A stretch of 40,266 nt of DNA from Candidatus Rokuibacteriota bacterium (GTDB taxonomy: Bacteria; Methylomirabilota; Methylomirabilia; Rokubacteriales; CSP1-6). This document shows positions 36,914 through 40,266 of this stretch, piece after piece (positions within the stretch are counted from its first letter, which is position 1; each line of letters starts with the position of its first letter). Under the pieces are notes generated by a model. The model ran no database searches and was not told where the DNA came from. It saw only the letters and a list, made by a program, of their open reading frames with translations. The translations under genes and the position numbers were made by a program. The stretch is from positions 1 through 40,266 of the forward strand of contig QHSC01000130.1 of NCBI GenBank assembly GCA_003220345.1. The letters are read 5' to 3'.

Positions 36914-36998
36914 CCCCTCACCCTGCCCTCTCCCCAGAGGGGAGAGGGATCCTTTTTGAATCCCTCGCCCCCGGAGGGGGAGAGGGCAGGGTGAGGGG
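36914..36998. repeat. Perfect 22-bp inverted repeat, dispersed palindromic element
   Basis: Arms 36914-36935 and 36977-36998 are exact reverse complements (beginning CCCCTCACCCTGCC). The spacer carries a second hairpin, GAGAGGGAT against ATCCCTCGC around a T-run. It matches the C-rich CCCTCACCC...CTCTCCCC type of dispersed repeat that occurs between genes in many bacterial genomes. It ends eight bases before the next start codon and might also stop transcription after the glutamine synthetase gene. Confidence 0.75.
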
Positions 36999-37006
36999 GA
37001 GCGAGG

Positions 37007-37700
37007 ATGAGGACGCAACGAATGGGCACAAGGCTGAAAGGCAAGGTGGCGCTGATCACGGGCGCCGGGATGGGGATGGGCCGCGAGGCGGCCGTCCTCT
37101 TCGCCGAGGAAGGCGCGCGTGTCGTGGTCTGCGACATCAACAAGCAGGAAGCGGATGGTGGAGGAGGGGGCCCGCCGCTTCGGCGCCCTGCACGTCCTCT
37201 ACAACAACGCCGGCGTCCTGTGGAAGGACAAGGACCGCTCAGTGCTCGAGACGGACGGCGCGCAGTGGGACCGTGTTGTGGCCATCAATCTCAAGAGCGT
37301 GTTCTGGGTGACCAAGCACGGCATCCCGCACCTGCAGAAGGCCGGGGGCGGCTCCATCATCCTGGTGGGCTCGGTGTCGGCCCTGGCCGGATTCACCCGC
37401 GCCCAGGACGCGTACACCGCGGCCAAGGGCGCGCTGATCTCCCTGAACAAATCGCTGGCCATCCAGTTCGCGAAAGATCAGATCCGCTCCAACATCATCT
37501 ACCCCGGCATCGTCGAGACTCCGCTGCAGGCGCCGTACCTCACGCCCGCGCTTCGAGCCGAGTTCAACACGGGCATACCGTTGGGCCGCATCGGCCAGCC
37601 CCGAGATATCGCTCACGCCGCCCTCTTCCTGGCGTCGGACGAGTCGTCTTTCATGACGGGCGCCGAGATGGTTATCGACGGCGGCTTCATGGCCCAATAA
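37007..37700 (+). pseudogene. Short-chain dehydrogenase/reductase with internal deletion and frameshift
   Basis: The N-terminal half (ATG 37007 or 37022) reads KGKVALITGAGMGMGREAA and GARVVVCDINKQEAD in one frame. The rest is in another frame from about 37150: RMVEEGARRFGALHVLYNNAG, then the catalytic SVSALAGF region and YTAAKGALIS, PGIVETPLQAPY, ending at 37700. About 30 residues normally between these parts, including the GDVS segment near the adenine pocket, are missing. The junction lies at AAGCGGATGG near 37149-37158, where AAGCGGA could serve as a short repeat. No start fits the second frame, so the gene is broken or misassembled. Function otherwise unspecified. Confidence 0.75.
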
Positions 37701-37712
37701 GGTCCGCGTAAG

Positions 37713-39635
<1,923 letters not shown>

Positions 39636-39665
39636 GCGTCAAGCTCGCAGCCACGGGAGGCTGAC

Positions 39666-40266
39666 GTGTCGCTCGACAAGAAGACCGCGATCGTCACGGG
39701 CGCCGCCCGAGGCATCGGGCTTGCCATCGCCTCGCGCCTGGCCGCCGACGGCGCGCGCGTGGCCGTCCTCGACCTGGATGCGCAGGAGGCGCAGGTGGCC
39801 GCGGGCAAGATCGGGGCGGGGGCGATGGTCATCGCCGCCGACGTGACCAAGGCGTCGGAGGTCGATGCCGCGATGAGCCGCGTCGTCCAGCAATGGGGCC
39901 GGCTCGACATCCTCGTGAACAACGCCGGCATCACGGGCCGCTCCTTTCCCATCTGGGAGCTGTCCGACGAGGACTGGCGGCGCGTGATCGACGTCGACCT
40001 CACGAGCGTCTTCCTGTGCTGCCGGGCTGCCGTCAGGATCATGCTCGGGCAGGGCGCCGGACGCATCATCGACATCGCCTCCATCGCCGGCAAGGAAGGC
40101 AATCCGGCCCTCGTGCCCTACTCCACCGCCAAGGCGGGCGTCATCGGGCTGACCAAGGCGCTCGCCAAGGAAGTGTGCACCCGGGGGATTCTCGTGCACG
40201 CCGTCGCTCCCGCCGTCATCGGGACCGAGCTTCTGCAGCAGATGGAGAAGAGCACCGTCGACCTGC
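39666..40266 (+). CDS. Short-chain dehydrogenase/reductase, 3' end outside the window
   Basis: About 200 residues visible of a classical SDR of about 250. Motifs: TGAARGIGLA for the cofactor, DVTKASEVDAA, NNAGIT, the catalytic Ser in IASIAGKEG and Tyr/Lys in YSTAKAGVIG, and the VAPAVIGTEL segment. Most like 3-oxoacyl-ACP reductase-type or sugar/2-hydroxy acid dehydrogenases of the FabG-like group; substrate not determinable. GTG at 39666 with GGGAGG upstream, thirty bases after recQ. The frame is open to the window end. Confidence 0.88.
   Translation, partial: MSLDKKTAIVTGAARGIGLAIASRLAADGARVAVLDLDAQEAQVAAGKIGAGAMVIAADVTKASEVDAAMSRVVQQWGRLDILVNNAGITGRSFPIWELSDEDWRRVIDVDLTSVFLCCRAAVRIMLGQGAGRIIDIASIAGKEGNPALVPYSTAKAGVIGLTKALAKEVCTRGILVHAVAPAVIGTELLQQMEKSTVDL

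Overview
The window is very GC-rich, gene-dense chromosomal DNA from an uncultured-type bacterium. Almost every gap is under 160 bases and no stretch over 300 bases lacks a gene. The content fits a free-living, probably aerobic soil or groundwater lineage of the Rokubacteria/Methylomirabilota kind: a complete System I cytochrome c maturation set, a molybdenum hydroxylase, luciferase-like oxidoreductases, GTG and TTG starts, and an RraA/HpcH-type accessory metabolism. That placement is inference from gene content and base composition only. I see no tRNA, rRNA, CRISPR array, prophage or complete insertion sequence.

Layout. 1-5280: the end of citramalate synthase, a two-subunit fumarase/tartrate dehydratase, then aat, a GNAT acetyltransferase and a luciferase-like oxidoreductase on the other strand. 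5435-9330: a coxM-coxS-coxL-type molybdenum hydroxylase operon ending in a MoaD/ThiS-like protein. 9332-15841: accessory genes (MFS transporter, exported cupin, a carboxymuconolactone decarboxylase/AhpD-like gene with an in-frame TGA, HpcH/HpaI aldolase, AlkB, endonuclease IV, a second luciferase-like enzyme, RraA-like protein). 15888-19313: ligA coupled to a TPR/HEAT protein, and a divergent CDP-diacylglycerol pyrophosphatase-like lipoprotein. 19319-25880: ccmABCDEFGHI on the minus strand, read after htpX and an orphan DNA methyltransferase. 27868-34306: the classic yceD-rpmF-plsX-fabH-fabD-fabG-acpP-fabF-rnc operon. 34316-40266: an M50 protease, a glutamine synthetase-family enzyme, a damaged SDR gene, recQ, and an SDR gene cut by the window end.

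How the parts work together. The fab operon makes acyl-ACP precursors and is driven from a recognisable sigma-70-type promoter in front of yceD. The ccm operon exports haem (CcmABCD), carries it on CcmE and attaches it to reduced apocytochromes (CcmFGHI). Many neighbours overlap by GTGA, suggesting pervasive translational coupling.

Most notable points. (1) The AhpD-like gene at 11207-11728 has a TGA exactly where the second Cys of the redox CxxC belongs, followed about 20 nt later by a G-rich-loop hairpin, so it is a strong selenoprotein candidate. (2) Four genes (ccmG, ccmA, fabF and an SDR) lack short internal segments of roughly 50-100 nt. Either this genome suffers microdeletions or the assembly collapsed; the reader should not take these four protein sequences at face value. 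(3) The RNase III is catalytic-domain-only and lacks two of four expected metal ligands. (4) A 27-nt tandem repeat is inserted in frame in front of the CcmH signal peptide.
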